A program made the position numbers and the translations under genes. From Hymenolepis diminuta (Eukaryota > Platyhelminthes > Cestoda > Cyclophyllidea > Hymenolepididae), in assembly GCA_900708905.1 (NCBI GenBank), contig CAADRB010000065.1, positions 154,203-218,202 on the forward strand: a DNA stretch of 64,000 bases, read 5' to 3'. Shown one piece after another: positions 24,001 through 36,850 of this stretch. Within the stretch, counting starts at the first letter, position 1. Each line of letters starts with the position of its first letter. The notes under the pieces were generated by a model that searched no databases, had not been told where the DNA came from, and saw only the letters and a list, made by a program, of their open reading frames with translations.

Positions 24001-24480
24001 TAGAGGGTGTCTTTGAAATTAATGAATTAATTAATTGAACTTAAAATGCCGCTATTGAATATTCCATGCGGTCTAGAGTACAAATAAACAATTGATGGGT
24101 AAATGAGGCCTCGCATTTTCAATTGACTCCACTAGTACAGAGTTGAAATAAATGCTCTTGTTTATGCATGCCCACATCAAAGCGAACGCAGTCCCCTCAT
24201 AAGTCTTAACCGACTTTTATGTAATTGAAAGTACAAAAGAACAGATTTGCATACCGGTCGTCAACTAATACTTCTATGATTTCATTCAGCGATGTAATTT
24301 AATGACCTTATTTTGATATTCATTCGAGTTCTTTGGAACTAGTCGATACTTGGAATAAATAAAATTCATTCTGCAACTTGTTACTTACTGTTTAAATTTA
24401 AAATTATAAATGACTTAGTGAAAATTTATTTATTGAAGGGTATGAAGGGTATGGTGATTAAATCCTCAACTTGAGTAATT
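21010..24480. other. intergenic, nothing recognised
   Basis: AT-rich DNA with only short chance frames. A GAGGTTCGAATTTCC string near 23437 resembles a tRNA B box, but no A box lies before it. Confidence 0.5.
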
Positions 24481-24569
24481 TATTCTAAAAATTGCTCAAT
24501 TACTCACGCAAGACGAAGCTAAACAGCCCATCTAAGCTTTTCTTATTTCGCAATCCGGGGTTGTTTTCG

Positions 24570-24790
24570 CTCATTACTGAAGCTTTCCCCCTATCTCCCA
24601 ATTCCTCTTACTTCTCCCTCTTCCTCTCCCTCTCATTCCTTTCCAGTTGTCCAATATGCGTGTGTCCAACACTTAAATCTTGGTCTTCTCACGAAGCAAG
24701 GGTTTTTATATTCTGTGAGCTTGAGGGGTGAATATTTAGCATTGTATTATTCGGCTCTGAAAGTTGCCTTAATAGCGGAATTAGTACTAC
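24570..24790 (+). repeat. dispersed repeat R, copy 2
   Basis: It has a long CT-rich tract, then CCAACACTTAAATCTTGGTC and TCGGCTCTGAAAGTTGCC, matching the order of blocks in copy 1. A 79-codon open frame across it is due to the low-complexity tract, not a gene. Confidence 0.45.
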
Positions 24791-24799
24791 TTAACCATC

Positions 24800-26385
24800 G
24801 TTAATCATTGATAATATAATAATATAATCCTCAAGCCTAATTAGAAAAACATTTTCCTCTCCGTTGAGGAAGTCGAATTCTGCCGCCCCTATACTTGCCA
24901 GATTTAACTAGTGCTCACTGGGCGTGAGCTCTCAATTCTGAAGGTGGTTAATGAATGAAACTAACAGATAACTGAAAGAAAAACAAAATAATATTTGCAC
25001 ATATTCTTTTATTTGAGTTAATTAATGATTAAGGGGAAGCCCGAACGCCGATTTCGCTTGTTTACTCCTCGATGTCCCAAATTTAAGGTAATAAACTACG
25101 CCTTTGCCAGTCTGACTAGCGTGATGCGTGTAGTTACAACTGGACGATTATATTTGCCTTACACTTTTTAATTATCTAATCTGTCTGTCTGAAGAGCGGG
25201 TGGCTTGATTGTTCAGGTTCGGCTGCCTGGTTCAGTTTGTCATATAATGATTGATTCAGCTGCCCGCACTATAGTCACGTGGTTGAATACCTCGACAATG
25301 GTGCAGTCAAATTTTCCAAGATGTAAGCTGCGGATATACAGCAAAAAATTCTTAGATAATTTACAGAATATCATTCTCCGTAGATTTTAGTACATATGTG
25401 AATTCACCGTGATTAGAATGTTAACTGGTGGAAATATTAAAATTTTACATAGAATAATCAGACACCCAAATTCTTATTGGTTAAAAACCTATCTTTGAGA
25501 TTTGATTACGTAAAATTCCCTCCCGTCTAATGTAACCCATTTGCTTACTCTCAAAATGATGCCTTATGAGAATAACTTTCTTGATCTTTCTTTTGAATCG
25601 CTGATCTTAGATTATGAGACGTCATTCCGCCCTTTCACAAAATTTAATTAAAAGGATATGTGTTGGCAAATTCTTCAAAAGTAAATGGGACTTTTATGAA
25701 AGAAGTGTTTGATGAAGGCAGCTAATTATGGCAGGGAATCTGGCCGACAACATTTTGACGTCTATCTCTCCTGAATGCAAACCGATTTAATCAAACAAAT
25801 AAGTTAAGAAGATTTCGCTTCTCTGGATGAAAGTTAAGTTGAAAATTGAAAGTAGATTAAATTGTTACCTACCCTCTCGTCATCCCATAGCGAAATTAAC
25901 TTTCTACAGAGAAGCACTGTCATTCAGAGCTCTGAAATGTTCTGAAGATTAATGGAAAATGATGGAAACTAGACAAATTACACTTCTTACCTTCGATTGA
26001 ATCCCAGATTTCATAGATCAACCCCCTGTTGTCTAGACGTGAGAATTGGACAATTTGAAATCAACCACGGAAGGCAAATATCGCGTTACTTAACTCCATT
26101 TTCTGTTTGATTCTTTCCGCCGGAACCCAAGTTATCGATTTACTTACATTATAAAGACTTCAATTTTCGCTCATATCAATAATATCTATTAAGTAATATT
26201 CTCTGAGTTTGAAATCGTATATTGGGAATTTCACACTAAAATTTCAAATTTATTGTTATTATTTATATTATTATGAATTTTAATACGAAGAAATTGCACT
26301 TTTTACTTGTAGGGAGTAATCGAAATAGGTTAACATAAAGTCCAACAGAGTCTATTAACAAGATGCCACGAGGTAAGTCAAGGTA
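24800..26385. other. intergenic, nothing recognised
   Basis: No gene, RNA or repeat that I can support. Confidence 0.5.
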
Positions 26386-26389
26386 CCAA

Positions 26390-26575
26390 AGAGTCTAACT
26401 TGATTTGACTTTTGAACTCGAGTTGGACAGCATTTACTAAATGGGCATTTCACGTTCCACAATTCAGATATTGTGAATCGTCTCCTGGATTGCAGAAGAT
26501 GATTGTCTAAGATGTCTAGTGTTTGTCGACTGGATCTTTAATCAAGAAGGGTTGGTCCCACCACTTCGATCCTTT
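26390..26575 (+). repeat. dispersed repeat F, copy 1
   Basis: It shares ordered blocks with 37125-37300: CATTTACTAAAT, then GTTCCA, then TCGTCTCCTGGATTGCA, then TTTAATCAAGAAGGGTTGGTC-like sequence. A weaker third copy is at 51600-51700. The family is unnamed and non-coding as seen here. Confidence 0.55.
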
Positions 26576-27184
26576 TAGTGTTCTAACGAAGCATTAATGA
26601 AATATGTTGTTAATAATCTAGCTAATGAAAAGTCGCTGATTTGAATTTACCCCTGTTTTATAATCACCCAAAAATGTAACTGGTTGACCCCAGTGTCACA
26701 AGCTTAATAAATAGGCGCTTATTAGAAATACTGCGACATTTCATTCTCACTTTGAATGATCACCGGACTGGTTAGGCAATGAAAGTACAAATACAAGTCG
26801 GTGTAATTCTTTCCGTTACATTTGGAGTTCAAGCCAAATATTTGCCCTTAGTAAGTCGAAGAACTATTAATTACTCTTCTTATGCACTTTTGGCTCATCT
26901 ATGTGATAGACCGGTGAGATGTATTTTTGTTTATCAATGAAAGGATAAACAAAGGTTAGTTAAGAAATGTGTCGTTGATTCGATCAGCATTCTAACAACT
27001 CGCGAACGATTAGAAGCAGTGGAAAATTGAGTTTTGGTTTAGGAAATATACCCAGACACATAAAATGATTCGGAACTGTGCGACTTCGGTAGAAAGGAAA
27101 TAAGGTGTAACATTTTATACATATAAATATAGTTTTGAAACTGCAATGTGAATCGAAGATATGTGATGAAGGGCTAAGTAGAGC

Positions 27185-27330
27185 AAGATGGCTAGCGTTA
27201 GTCACATAGATCGAAGGTCATGAGTTTGAGTCTCGTCACATGCAAGGGCTCTGTGCGTGGACAAGAGCGATTAGCGTCTGTGTGGTATGAGATCATGGAT
27301 TCAATGCTCATCGGCATAGCTAATATAGAG
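27185..27330 (+). mobile_element. tRNA-derived SINE pair (S4)
   Basis: Two tRNA-like heads lie close together. The first has ATGGCTAGCGTTAGTC and CATGAGTTTGAGTCTCG. The second has GAGCGATTAGCGTCTG and CATGGATTCAATGCTC. Each is an A-box/B-box pair like the other copies in the window. It may be a dimeric SINE or one copy inserted beside another. Confidence 0.5.
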
Positions 27331-27559
27331 AGGGCTGGAATTCGAACACTTTGCCAGGTATGTTCCAAGAAAATGTTTTCCCAAATGGGCTTGGGAGACA
27401 TTTTATTGACCCTTTTGAGGCTGAAATTGTTATTTAACAGTTTCTCTATATTTTGAGCGCCTACTAGCTCACACCTCTGCTCTACGTTTCAACCAATAAT
27501 GATAGCGAAATTGACCCAATGCCTTATCGTACTACATTTCGTCTGTTCCTCACAATCCC

Positions 27560-27770
27560 TATTTCCTCCCTATTTCTCCTTTTTCAATTTTCCCTCTTTC
27601 CACGCTCATTCATTTCCTATTGTCATACTTAACTCTTTAAAAGCGGTCGTTTTCTTGTCTCCTTTTAAGCCTTGAGAAGATCACTAGTCATATATAAAGA
27701 GTTATCTTTCCTAGTTTGGCCTGTCACTTACTGTAGCTTTACTGTTAAGATTAGAGTTACTTTAGCCGCG
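27560..27770 (+). repeat. dispersed repeat R, copy 3
   Basis: A CT-rich stretch is followed by TAGTTTGGCCTGTCACTTAC and TGTAGCTTTACTGTTAAG, which align with the end block of copies 1 and 2. Confidence 0.4.
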
Positions 27771-27993
27771 TTTGCTTTTGACAAGCTTAATTCTAATGAA
27801 ATTCAGTTAGCCTTTTGAGGTCACCCACACGTTTCAAAAAGTTCTATAGGATCGTATGGCACGTGAGCAAGCACTAATTATGGAATAGAAAATTGTGTAG
27901 AGGATGTATAACGTAGGACGAGAACCTTACGTTTGCTTATGTGAGTCCCTAATTATAGTGAATTAAAATGAGTCATCATTGTTTATTGGAACT

Positions 27994-28020
27994 GGGAAGG
28001 GGGGGAGGAGGGGAGAGGGG
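27994..28020 (+). repeat. G-rich tract, potential G-quadruplex
   Basis: At least four runs of three or more G separated by one to three bases or so (GGGAAGGGGGGG, then AGGAGGGG, then AGAGGGG) in DNA that is otherwise AT-rich. A quadruplex could form on this strand or in its RNA. Confidence 0.6.
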
Positions 28021-28229
28021 CAGTTTATGATTGCCTTAAACAGTACTTTGAAGATAGTGATGTAACATTTTCATAATGCCTGAGTAATGCAATAGGCTGA
28101 TACAGCTTTAGTAGAAAGCCAGAATAAAGCCAAAAGTTAGCATTAAGAATCTCTTTGCTGCAGTAAGAAGATGCTAATTGATATCTCTTAGAGTGCTCAA
28201 ATTAAAGTGTGTTATTCGTCCGCTTGTCA

Positions 28230-29399
28230 GATATCTGAGGGCACTTTACGCCCCTTTAGAAAAAAACAGAAAATGAAACTGTTAATGGTTGAAACTTTAA
28301 ATTTCTTGTGACAAAACAAATAAACATAATATTTACCTAGGTTTTATTTAATATATCCTCCTTCGACTTCCATCATCAACTCAATCTGAGTTCGAAAACG
28401 ATTTCAAGCTTTGATCAAGTGATCCTGTTTGACAATGTCATCCATTACTCGGGTTATTGCTTGCATCAAAGAGGAGGATTTCGTGTTATGGGGATGCTTA
28501 TTAACTTCTCTTTCAACCACGTCCCGCCCCGCCCCACACGGAATGATTGAAAGGATTAAGGTCTGGTGGGTTAGGAGGCCATAAGTGTGGGGTGACATGA
28601 TGTTGAAAATTCTCCGCCATCGAATCCTGGGTTTTGAGAGCTTTATGGAATGGAGCTGAATTTTGTTGGAATAAAAAGGATCTTCCTCCATTGGCCGCAG
28701 TGTCTATCCTAGGCGGCTTAACAGCAATAGTTTGAAGAGTCTCTATATAGGCATCTGCATCTACATAGACTCTAACGCCCTTCGGAAAGAATGGAGGAGT
28801 CATGATGTGTCCCTCCCTCATTGCTAACAACACCGAAAACCATGACTGTTGGTGGAAACTTCGTGCGCATGCATAAAAGTTGGAATTTCAGATCCGCACA
28901 CATAGGGCCATCTAACATTTCTTGGACTGACTTTTTCATCCTAGTGGAAGTTTTAGGTGGTCGGAGAAAAATTAAAAATACTCCCGTTCTTCTAGATGCT
29001 TGAATTTGTTTAAGAGTCATTTTGCAAGCATTAAACAATTCTGTTGAGTGGTTTTTGTCAACATTAACTCACCTCGCCTAAGTATCCGAGGTCATGATAA
29101 GCAACATTCCTCATTGTTCCTTCAGACATTTGAAGATATTTGGCAAGATGTGGCACATTGACTTGCCAGGATTCTCGTCTATTGTTTTCATTCAACAGCT
29201 CCTTTCTAACTTTGCAAATGAAAGATGTGGCGACTTTTGGAAATCTCGCAATTCCTAAATTTGATAGACAGTGTGTATTCATTTCATTACTTGTAGTGGT
29301 ATCTGGCATGAGATCTTGTGATGTAAAGACATATTAGTTATTATCAGATTAGTTTAAATTACAAAAATACAAGGGTCCTCAGTTACCTTATGCTCCCTG
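28230..29399 (-). mobile_element. mariner-family DNA transposon, inactive
   Basis: The minus strand carries a decayed mariner transposase (28345-29309). The right-hand end reads, inwards, CAGGGAGCATAAGGTAAC and is bordered by a TA at 29400-29401, the target dinucleotide of this family. The left end is not clear; a TA followed by CTGAGGGCA near 28233 is the best candidate. The length of about 1.2 kb is close to the usual 1.3 kb. Confidence 0.75.
28345..29309 (-). pseudogene. mariner transposase pseudogene
   Basis: The translation is broken into four frames but recognisable in order. The N-terminal helix-turn-helix region (KYLQMSEGTMRNV) comes first, then TKFPPTVMVFGVVSNEG, FQQNSAPFHKALKTQD, LWPPNPPDLNP and EREVNKHPHNTKSS, ending near 28345. 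About 60 residues between the DNA-binding and catalytic parts are lost or scrambled. In the DD34D triad the first Asp is not visible (the SDEKNF-type motif reads FLRPPKTST), the second is changed to Asn (QQNSAP) and the third remains (PPDLNP). With the frameshifts and stops, it cannot encode a working enzyme. Confidence 0.85.
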
Positions 29400-29409
29400 T
29401 ATAATGTGC

Positions 29410-30094
29410 ATCTTTAAAGTCCTTCCGTTAAACTTGCTAATTATTTGATGGATTGAGGCACTTGAGATCTCCTTAAACCGACTTAAATGGAAAGGGACTT
29501 TCAAAATTTACCTTAGCCATATAATTTCGGCACTCGATGTTGCGAAATGTTATTATAAGCGTATTTCGGAGAAGATACATTTATGGCTCCTCGTTAGTAT
29601 CATTTTATTATTACCTTGAAAGTACACTGGCCTCCGAATTAGCACATAATCTCTAAATATATGTGTTTTATGTTTAAAATAGATGCCTATCTTCGTGTAA
29701 TATCTTCATAACTTATTTAACTCTTAACACATACAACAGACTACTTAATCTGTGCCTAATTCATCATGAGATCCCGAGATCATATGTGAAGAAGCGTTGA
29801 AATAAATCTCTTTGACAAGTCAAAATGATTGTTTTTTGACAGATGATAGATAATCAAGAGCCTTCCTAATTCAGGAAACATGCATTCACGAGGACAAGCG
29901 TAAATCATTACAATTGTTTATTCTAAATTCCGGGTGGGCACCAAAAATATCCTGATTTGGCCGACAGGGGTGTATATGCTTTCATACAATGTAAATGAAT
30001 TCGAATTTAAATATTATTTCTTAGGTCTCTGAAATAACGTTCGTTAATTGGTAATGTGACACAAAATAAAATGTTCTGTGAGTTGATGATAGTG
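29410..30094. other. intergenic, nothing recognised
   Basis: AT-rich DNA between the mariner copy and the next SINE. Confidence 0.5.
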
Positions 30095-30330
30095 TCAGTA
30101 TATTTAGGAAAGCACTTTTCAACACTCATCTTGAGTGGATGGGCAACATATGGAAGCATTTCTTAAGAGAAGTTCGGATTCAGTCACCCCTTTATTAGCC
30201 TGACTTAATAAGTGTGGCTGGACACTTACATCACCGAAGGTGCACCGACAAGCATCGAGTCCTTGACCTCTGACTTCACAGGTGAGTACACTAATCGCTG
30301 CACCACAGGCGGAAGTATTTATACTTGATG
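30095..30330 (-). mobile_element. tRNA-derived SINE copy (S5), best preserved
   Basis: On the minus strand it begins with TGTGGTGCAGCGATTAGTG (A box). GTGAAGTCAGAGGTCAAGG and ACTCGATGCTTGTCGG (B box) follow. The body has CACTTATTAAGTCAGGCTAA and ends with CCACTCAAGATGAGTG and AAGTGCTTTCCTAAAT. It aligns along its length with 14205-14430 and served as the reference for finding the other copies. Confidence 0.7.
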
Positions 30331-30629
30331 TATTTAAACGTATTTCACACCGGTGGCATCGACTGAATCAGACGCTCTTGGACTTGTATTGAAACAAACC
30401 CTATTCTTTTCTTAATTCTGAGTTTAATATAAAATAATTAGTTAACATTAACAAAGTTTCAGCCCCTATGGCAAATATTAATTAGTTTATTTAAAATGGC
30501 GTCTTAGCAGTGATAAGATTCAGTGAATTACTTGCTCGTCAGGTGACTTCATTCACTGTCTCAAATAAATGGATTGATAATTTTCACTAGGTAACTAAGA
30601 ATAGCCGCTTATTAGTAGGATATTCGTTG

Positions 30630-30800
30630 TATTAATGAGGTACAAGTTTAACTTTCAGAAATATTTTTCAACAACCATTTTGAGTAATAGTGCAGCCACC
30701 TCGCTGAGATATTAAAAATTCCTCCACCGCTCTTATTATCTTGATTTAATCACTGCGGTTGGATATTTCACCCACTAGGAGCACATCAGTTTGAATCAAA
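30630..30800 (-). mobile_element. tRNA-derived SINE copy (S6), head truncated
   Basis: The minus strand reads GATTCAAACTGATGTGCTCC, then GTGATTAAATCAAGATAATA, then a tail with CTCAAAATGGTTGTTGAAAA. It follows the body of the copy at 30095. The tRNA head is mostly missing. Confidence 0.5.
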
Positions 30801-33800
30801 ACCACTATTTTTTACTTCTCCGGCAACAATGTAAATTAGGGTTCCATTGATGCACGAGTAATTTAAGCCACAATCCCATGGAATGGAAGCTTAAAGGAGT
30901 ATCATCCCCAAACCTTTCCAATGATAAATTTGCACTTCGCTACTCCACTTCTGACCGGTCTTTATTATAAAATTTGTTCTTGTTGTTCGTTGAATGTGCA
31001 CCAATGAATATCGGGCCCGTTATCAAAATTAGTAGACAAAAACATTAGCTGTTAAACCACTCGGTATATTTTATATCATAATGTTCTAACCTATTGGAGA
31101 CAACAGATTTATTACGCTGAGGAGTGACATCTCGAATTCTGCTGAACTTAAAACGCCTCTTATATTGCTCCCCATATTATCTAGTATTAGCAATAGAATA
31201 CACTGGTTTCACACCAATGAGTCCTTTTTATTAGGAGAGGTTGACTTTTAGGGATTTGTATAAGACCTGATTCTCTAGTGTACCTACTCTTCGATCTGTT
31301 GTTAATCTAATGCCTATTCATGTACTGAGGAGATGATTGCTGACCATCTTTATCACTTAATTGGACCAAGTCAAAAAGCCCAGAATGTCCAATTAGTACA
31401 GCTCCGATAATACATTCAGTCTCTATTTACAAATGATTATAATAAACACATTTCTTAATCACAAGCGCGTATACAAGAGCCTATCACCTGTACACAGCAA
31501 CCTTTGATACATAATTTACAGGCGAGATAAAAAAACACATTTTATTTGTTTAGAGCAGATTTAGCGACTTGATTGAAATCTATGAGTGAGAGTGAGAGAT
31601 ATATAGAGAGGTAGCAGGCACCCAAATGCACTTTTATTTGGGTATACTTTTGTAGATTATTGATTTTTGTGGCAGTGAAAATGTATGCACTATAAGGTAC
31701 TAGACTGTGGTGCCACTCTTAGAACAATCTTTTTTGATGTACTTAAGTTCTGGGTTTTTTTTCGATCATCTCGGAGGCTAGTGAGAGGATAAAATTTGGT
31801 CATAAATAATATTTCCAATTGGTGGATTGATTATGACTGTAAATTTCAAATTTTACCTTAAGTGAACGTAATTTTTGGAGTTCCACTAACTTAATATTTT
31901 TAACTACTTCATCTCGACTATATTAAAACTCCTAGCCATTAAGTATCATGCTAGATAATTTTACTTTCTCGATCAAAAGAAGAAAAATGAATTGAAGTGT
32001 CAAGGCCGGCTCTTCTTGATTAAAAACACAACGTCGTAGACAAGCATTGGCTCCAATCCAGGAGGTAATTTGAATTTTGGAACGTAAACTGTCTATTTAG
32101 TAAATATTGTGCAAACCGAATTCAAAAATCAAATGAAATGAGACTCTTTGTAAGCGAATGTACGAGGAGACAGCTCTGTGAATATTAGGATGGTAATGGA
32201 GCCACCATCTAAACTCATAAACACTGAGTAATTTTTTTGAATAACTTTTCTGCACCCAAACAACTCAGAACTGAAATAGTATTATGGAAATGTAAATAAG
32301 TGCATTAGAATAATTATCATTTCAACTATATATATATACGTATATATACATGCCACAGTCCTCAAAGTAATCCCCAACTAACCGCTTGCCTTCAAATACT
32401 TTTAAACAAAAAGGTCTAGAGGGCAAAGGGGGAGGAAATCTCAGTGTAGCTCTGCATTTTCTTATCTGACATCATAGAATTCCACTTCATTTGTAAAATC
32501 AACAGCCTTACGTCCAAACCATATCCTCACCCAGGAGATGATGTAAGCATTCTCTCCGGAACAAATAAAGCTTTGCCATTTTTCACAGTGACCAATGAGA
32601 CCATAATCTTAAACCTTGAATCTGTACAACTTTTAATCCTGATCGGTAGGTAGTTTGCTTTAAAGTGAAAGTAAGTACAATGGCCCTGAGAGACAGGGGT
32701 TCATAATCAGAGAGAGCCTCTTTTTGGCTCCAGGATCATCAGGGCAACTGTTTTTTAAGTTTCAAATTTGATCAGGCCTTCTCTTTAGTTTTTTCTTCTT
32801 CATAAGAAAAATTCGGATGACTTGATTTTATGAGATTTGCGGCTTTTTCATTTTCACACAGTTGGATTTGTTATGATCGATTCGTTAGCGTCTTCTCATA
32901 TCACTTTCCTTTCCTTGATAGGAATATTTCAGTTATGATTGATGTTCGATAATGTGAGGAAATAAATACTTCGTAGAATTCGTCATCTAGAATTCATCTT
33001 CCTCTATTCCTGCTAACATTTCTTTAGAGTGCGCCTGGAGTTGTTTTAATCAACTCAATGCGCGTACTGAATAAGAGGTGCCAATTTTCGGCAGATGGGC
33101 TTGACTCCTTCATATTCTACCTAAACTTAAATATTGACAGAAACGGATATTGAATGCTATTACCTGACAATTCATCCAACTTCAGTTGCACCTCATATAT
33201 GTACATGCAATATCTGTATTATGTGGACAAGAAATAAATCAAATGAATACAAAGCTTCACAGAAACTGATAACCTTCATTATATTGTTGGATCTGAGTGA
33301 ATACGTCATAAATCAGATCAAAGTTGTGGCATTCGATCCACCTCATTGATAGATGCCCTTCATTAAATTCTTTTTCTATAAATACAACAGACGTATATCT
33401 TCTATAATTTGAAATATAATGCGTGCTAGTGGCGTAACGTTATCTGTCTTATCATTATTTATAGGTACCATTCACAATCGCAGAAATACTGGTCAGTAGA
33501 GAAATATTAGAAAGTGGATTTCTCGACTAGAGTGCTTGTGGGTAAGCAAAAAGAGTGGGTTAAGGGTGTTAGAATTTATTAGTACCTTATGGCAGCTATG
33601 ACTAAATCACTAAAAAGACTAACCAGGTGACCTAGGGGAGCAATTTTATGGCGAAATTTGGTGTTACCCATGAACTTTTCAAACGGCCTTCAAGATGCGA
33701 GGAGAAAAGGGTTGACCTCAAGTTAACCACATTAAAATTGAAATCGAATTGAAAGAGGTGAGTCATACATTACATACGGGGTACCATGACAGATGCGCAA

Positions 33801-36650
33801 TACTGATAGGCTTACAGCGCACTTACAGCCTGATTCCCACAAGCTATAAAAAGGTTATCTAACTACATCTCAGTATAAGGGAAACCTAGTAAATTTAAAC
33901 TTGGTTGGAATGTGACCTTAAAGGAGGTGATTAGTATGACGCTAAACCAGATACGTCATAAAATAAGGTCGTGTGATCAGTTTCCGGAAGGAGGGAGGGA
34001 CGGACAGCAGATAAGTGGTGTCAGCGGGTGGCGATTTCTCCAAATCACACAACCATTTGAAGATAGTTGAAAAAATTGCACGTCTATTTATTTCCTACAA
34101 CATGATCGTGCTCCCATCTTGATTCGGTTTTACGATGAATGCTGTTGTGGTCATTAAAACAACGATCGTTGTTAGTATAGCAGTGTAGTGAGAGTGAAAT
34201 AAGACTAATTTTGCACCACTATCCATTTATTTTTCAATAATCACATTCCTATTAGTCAAGTTAGTACCCTTCATTCCGCTATTTAGAATAAAACGTTTCG
34301 AAGTGTACTGAAGTAACGGTAATCGCTTTGGGAGACAACCACAGTCCTAAGTTAAGATGAACACTAAGAGTTAAACACCAACCGAAGTCTTTTGTTTAAC
34401 AGCAGTTAAAATACTAGAGAGTAATAGAGAAATGAGAGATGTTAAAGCAGAGAAGAAAAGGGCAAGAGGAGAGAGAACCACACAGGTATGTGTCCGCGTA
34501 TGTGGGTGTGTGTTTATGAAAAGGGTTTATAGAGTATTATAGAGAAGGAGTGGCGTAGACAGATGGAAAGGTTCCGAACATTACTGATCGGAGAAACCGA
34601 ACCCTAGCAACGCTCACTCAGGCACCACTTAAATGGCTTATCCGGCAAATTAAAATAAACTACTTAAGGGAACACGATGGTTCTCTAAGGGGAACTTGAG
34701 GTCACCATTAGGTCCAAGTACGCTCAGACCACTGTAAGCTTGGTGGCAGTATTGAGGTTGCAGCAGGTCAGGCTCTTTAAGCGCCACAGTGGGGTCGAAA
34801 TGCTCAGGTCCCAGAGATTAGTGATGACTTGTATAAAAATTTTAGAAACTCATGGGGAGTCATCAATTGTGGACACGAATTCTCACAAAAACCCAGGAAA
34901 TTTAACCTTATATTTGGAATGCTTGAGTATGGATCACTTTAATATGCTCCCTAAGTAAAAATATTCAGAGTGAATTCGAAATAAATGGAATAAGCCGCCC
35001 ATGATGCTTTTATCAGATCTCTTTGTTGACGGTTACTCTTCCGCGTGATTAAGCGCGTTCTCTTGATCTAAACTTATGAGTGTTCGGAAAAATACTTAAA
35101 TCTCCTTTGTTTCAGAATATTTCAATGTCTTATGATAAAGTGTAAAATACATTGTCCTTAAACAAGGCCAATGGATAGAGATTTTAAAATATTTAAATAT
35201 TAAATTCTTATTGATTGTTAAATACCAAGTAAATTGATTTAATCTTAGCTCTACAAAAATTTCTGCTTTGAATAATTAAATAATTGTCCTTTTGTAATTT
35301 TATTTTAAATACAAGAAAAGATTTTCGTCTAATTATAGAGTTTGAAAATTGTTATTTCTTTTCTGATTTTCATGTTTTGTCTAGACAGTAATGCGGGGGT
35401 GAAGGAGGAAATTTTATAACCTTAATTATGCCAAAATATTTACTTATTCAGAGCATATCACAGCATAAATCTCAGAAGTTGTTGAATGGTCTTCCGTATT
35501 CATTTCATTTCTAGATCGAAAGCAAAGTTTTGATGGAGTTAAAGGTGCGATTGGCGGTTAAATTGCGAAAAGATAGTGAATGCTTTTAATCATGCTATTA
35601 AGCGAATTTTTATGACTGGTGAGATACTAGCTTTTGTATAAATGAATTGCTTTAAAATACTTTTAAGCAGAAAAAAAATACATCTTGCTTATTTTACCGT
35701 ATTATTAACAAGTGCAGTACACCCTGGGTGAAATCTGGTAATCACTAACCAGTTAAAAATAGCTTAGCCAGTATCAAGTAAATATTTTCTCCGCTTATAA
35801 AAGGGATATTACTAATCACTCAGTCCAATCTACTGGTTAAACTGATCGCTCATAATCTTCAGATGAAAAGTAGACAATTTGTGAATTGTTTTTTCTCGAT
35901 CCTATCGCCCCTTCAACTTAAGTTCGGTCTTCAGTGGTGTTCAAGTGCTGTTTATTGATTGTTTAGATGAGGAAACCTGGAGAAGCCAGGTGTACTCGAA
36001 ACGACGTATTTCAAGGAGTCTAATAATTTTACTCTGGATACAACATTATGAGTAAAATAAAACTAACAAACACGGATAAATTTCAAATTCAGTACCTATT
36101 TCTAACAAATACTACTCCAATTACTACTCTGGCTTGAAATCCATATTTCAACCAATTAATATAAAACGAAACTTGAATCAAAAGTTCCTGATATTTGCTG
36201 AAATTCTGAAGTAGTCCATTTGACCTCCTATCAGGCTTTAATTGACACGCAGACATGACACGTAAGTGAAAACTTTAGCCACGTTGCACGTGTCGGCTAC
36301 GTGGTGACCTTGAGGTTGATCGTCTCGCAAGACAGGGAAAATTCAAATTACATTGATTATTCAGTTAAATGTTTAAATTTGCCCAAAAAAGATTGGTTAA
36401 ATGGGAGTTCATGAATTACGAAATGGTCAAGATGTCTATCCTCCTCTCAGAACAAGGTATTTAATGTGAATATATTGGTAAAATAGGCTTAGTAACCCAC
36501 ATATACGGAACAGATATCTAGGATGTCTAAAAGCTGTTAATGATAAAATGACCCGCTTTATGCATTACTAAAGGGAGTAATAAACTGGATTTATTCTTGG
36601 AAAAATGATAGGAATCTGGAGGTTAAAGAAGTCAGGTTGCTTTTTTTCCA
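30801..36650. other. intergenic, low-complexity patches only
   Basis: No gene is supported. An AT palindrome (TATATATA-CG-TATATATA) sits at 32331-32348. A purine-rich AGAG stretch lies at about 31583-31612 and a GT-rich stretch at about 34486-34518. Weak SINE-like strings near 32030 are not enough to call. Confidence 0.5.
32331..32348. repeat. AT microsatellite palindrome
   Basis: Alternating TA runs flank a central CG, forming a perfect 18-base palindrome. A simple repeat. Confidence 0.8.
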
Positions 36651-36654
36651 CCTG

Positions 36655-36850
36655 AAATGAGTATAAAACCTACCTGCAAGCTTTCGTTTACTTTCTAGTC
36701 TGTTGATCAGGATTAATCACTTTGATCTCCATGCAGCTTGAAATAGCTTCTCATTCGTCAGTGCCTGTATCTTCGGAATTGATCGACGTATTGCTAAGAA
36801 AACTATAACGCTGTGGCTCCAGTTCTAAACCGCTCATTACTACTTTATTC
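36655..36850 (-). mobile_element. tRNA-derived SINE copy (S7), weak
   Basis: The plus-strand text TGTTGATCAGGATTAATCAC parallels TGTTGACCAGAATTAATCAG in the copy at 40110. A GTATCTTCGGAATTGATCGA segment falls where the B-box region should be. It is strongly diverged. Confidence 0.35.

Noticed and set aside
28404..29337. Separate small proteins on either strand in the mariner region
   Set aside because: They are fragments or antisense shadows of the broken transposase.
32670..32750. Possible SINE around GGGGTTCATAATCAG
   Set aside because: Only one weak box and no alignment with the SINE body.
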